NCBI RefSeq assembly: GCF_038023995.1
Contig: NZ_CP150660.1
Location: 1,114,501-1,178,500, forward strand
Length of the DNA stretch: 64,000 nucleotides
Direction of reading: 5' to 3'
Source: Polaribacter atrinae
GTDB lineage: Bacteria > Bacteroidota > Bacteroidia > Flavobacteriales > Flavobacteriaceae
The notes below the pieces were generated by a model. It had not been told where the DNA came from. It saw nothing but the letters and a program-made list of their open reading frames with translations, and made no database searches. Shown one piece after another: positions 62,654 through 64,000 of the stretch (position 1 is the first letter of the stretch; every line of letters starts with the position of its first letter). The position numbers and the translations under genes were made by a program.

Positions 62654-63928
62654 ATGAACACAGTAATTGAAATACTAATTGACAATTCCAATAGTATGGG
62701 AGATTGCAAAGGAATTATAGAAAACTATAAAGACTACCTTTTGCCTGATGGCTCAACGAGATTGGAACTAGCAAAAAAAATCTTGCTATCGGAAATTATC
62801 CCAACAATTGATTATGCCTCGAATATTACGGTCAGTCTTTTTTATTCATTAGAATCTACAGAAAAACCAAGAGAAATTGTTCAACCTATATTGCACAAAG
62901 GTAAAAATGACGAACAATTAAAAAATGCGATTAAAGGAATTGCAATTCCACACGAAACAGGAGGCACACCAATTACAGACGCACTTTTGAATTGCATAAA
63001 TAGACTTAAAAATTATTCGGATTCTGACCGAAAAATAATACTCATAACTGATGGAGAAGAAACTGGGAAAAAAGACTATAAAATAGCTGCGAAAAATGCA
63101 CTTAAAGTTTCGGGAATTAGTTGCAACATATTTATTGTTGGAATATCATTAAAGCCAGAAGCACGAATTAAAGCCGAATCACTTGTAAAAGAAACAAAGG
63201 GCGAATACTTTCATTTAGAAACTTCAAATTATAATAAAACAACAATCCAAAATAAATTAATTCCGTTAAAAAGTGCATTAATAGTAGACACAGTAAATAA
63301 AATAACTTCAACGAAAATAGAGGAACCAAAAGTTGAAATAAACAAAACTCACGACGAAAAAAGTACACCAGAAAAAATTACAGCTTTAGAACAAAACGTT
63401 TCTGATAATAATAAATTATTAAACCTGATTTCTAAACAAGTTTCATTAATCCAATCTGGAATTTCAAAACAGAACGAAGAGGATGATTTCGATGATGAAA
63501 ACTTGATAGTTAGAGAAAACAGACAATTAAACGAGAAAGTTAGAAAGGCAAGTGAAACTTACCTCTTTGGACTATTGAAAAAGAAATTTGGAGAAAGAAT
63601 ACAATGGATGAACGAGAATGGAGAAAGCGGAGAAAGTTATGATTTTAAAGTATTGGACAGCATAGATAATAGTATAGAATATTACATTGAGTGCAAAGGC
63701 ACAATTGGAAAGGAGAAAGTGTTTTATATGACTAAAAACGAATGGTCTTTATTTCTAAAAAACAGTTCTAAATATCAAGTATATTTTATTTCAGATGCGT
63801 TGCTAAACCCAAAAGAGATTAAAATTGACAATTTAATGAATTGGATTCTGACCGAAAAGGTAGTTCCTTATCCGACACGAAACCGAAAACAAAAAGCTGA
63901 AAGAATAATATTTACCATAATCGAATAA
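62654..63928 (+). CDS. vWA-DUF3883-like fusion protein
   Basis: 424 aa, soluble. The N-terminal vWA domain has a complete MIDAS: DNSNS near residue 11, T in GGTPITDAL and D in ITDGEET. A helical linker (residues about 230-285) leads to a C-terminal domain with YDFKVLD...YYIECKGT and VFYMTKNEWSLFLKN, the DUF3883 pattern, related to PD-(D/E)xK nucleases (D...ExK). DUF3883 is common in restriction and defence proteins. A metal-dependent sensor joined to a nuclease-like module is an attractive anti-phage candidate. Confidence 0.8.
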   Translation: MNTVIEILIDNSNSMGDCKGIIENYKDYLLPDGSTRLELAKKILLSEIIPTIDYASNITVSLFYSLESTEKPREIVQPILHKGKNDEQLKNAIKGIAIPHETGGTPITDALLNCINRLKNYSDSDRKIILITDGEETGKKDYKIAAKNALKVSGISCNIFIVGISLKPEARIKAESLVKETKGEYFHLETSNYNKTTIQNKLIPLKSALIVDTVNKITSTKIEEPKVEINKTHDEKSTPEKITALEQNVSDNNKLLNLISKQVSLIQSGISKQNEEDDFDDENLIVRENRQLNEKVRKASETYLFGLLKKKFGERIQWMNENGESGESYDFKVLDSIDNSIEYYIECKGTIGKEKVFYMTKNEWSLFLKNSSKYQVYFISDALLNPKEIKIDNLMNWILTEKVVPYPTRNRKQKAERIIFTIIE

Positions 63929-63935
63929 AGCACAG

Positions 63936-64000
63936 TGCCTAACAACGTATATAAAACATAGCTATTACAGGCTTTTCGAGAGGTTTTCGTGTATTTCCAA
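63936..64000 (+). repeat. attC-like site 71 (long variant, cut by window edge)
   Basis: R'' GCCTAAC complements GTTAGGC at 62619. GTATATAAAACATAGCTATT and the following GAGAGGTTT match the left part of site 59. The right arm lies outside the window. Confidence 0.85.

Noticed and set aside
7021..64000. Evenly spaced palindromic repeats resembling a CRISPR array.
   Set aside because: Repeat units are about 130 bp, variable and separated by 0.3-2 kb of mostly coding DNA; no short direct repeats with uniform spacers and no cas genes are present.

Overview
The window is a long integron-type gene-cassette array from an AT-rich Bacteroidota genome, most likely Flavobacteriia. The host guess rests on AT content, on many short SPII lipoproteins starting MKK..., on the absence of Shine-Dalgarno sites, and on TAnnTTTG-type -7 promoter boxes at two toxin-antitoxin cassettes. 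From about 263 to the right edge the DNA is cut into 70 consecutive units by 71 attC-like sites. One site is a 3' half only, and the last is cut by the window edge. Each site starts with a 7-base R'' box ending AAC and ends with an R' box starting GTT. R'' is the reverse complement of the GTT box that opens the same cassette, for example GTTAGGC...GCCTAAC and GTTCTAC...GTAGAAC. This is the expected signature of cassettes joined by an integron integrase. No integrase, attI or cassette promoter lies in the window, so it is an internal part of a larger array or an integrase-less cluster. Nearly all genes are on the + strand, parallel to the sites.

The attC sites are mostly 129-135 bp and fold as an outer stem plus an inner hairpin. 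They fall into two designs: class I has the inner hairpin in the left part and a GCTAAATTAG(G)TGCTTAA box on the right; class II has the box on the left and the hairpin on the right. Stem bases covary between copies. Remaining mismatches are mainly A.C on the top strand, which become T.G wobbles on the bottom strand.

Layout. 0.2-13 kb: hypothetical pairs, three HEPN-like proteins (1860, 4142, 6261), a DGQHR/DndB-like protein with a membrane partner (8309-9885) and a TonB-plug-like secreted protein (10463). 13-22 kb: HEXXH protein, lipoproteins, non-coding cassettes and a HigB/HigA-like module (20931-21841). 22-31 kb: TIR protein with a membrane partner, TPM lipoprotein, LRR protein, DUF1905-like protein and a deletion-damaged cassette (26542-27069). 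31-41 kb: DUF1835-like and DJ-1-like proteins, and a GHKL ATPase/nuclease split by a frameshift (37434-39433). 41-44 kb: a membrane-protein cassette interrupted by an IS3-family element (41829-43080). 44-54 kb: DUF4259-like, DUF3024/UPF0158-like pair in two copies, XkdF/DUF4160-like, and ParDE (53565-54106). 54-64 kb: a nonsense-mutated gene, an alpha/beta hydrolase, a DUF6438-like lipoprotein and a vWA-DUF3883-like fusion (62654-63928).

Fifteen of the 70 cassettes have no credible gene. They are not random: they form sequence families (14450, 19474, 57807; 18224, 27026, 62047; 34292, 48112) and share a recurring CGGAATT-rich texture, so they may encode structured RNAs or act as DNA elements. 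Several coding cassettes also occur twice at distant positions (11339/39562, 45076/49378, 25855/55184, 47457/60856). The coding content is mainly small lipoproteins, membrane proteins, orphan domains of unknown function, toxin-antitoxin pairs and likely anti-phage proteins. This fits a large mobile reservoir of accessory and defence genes. All family names below come from motif reading, not database searches.
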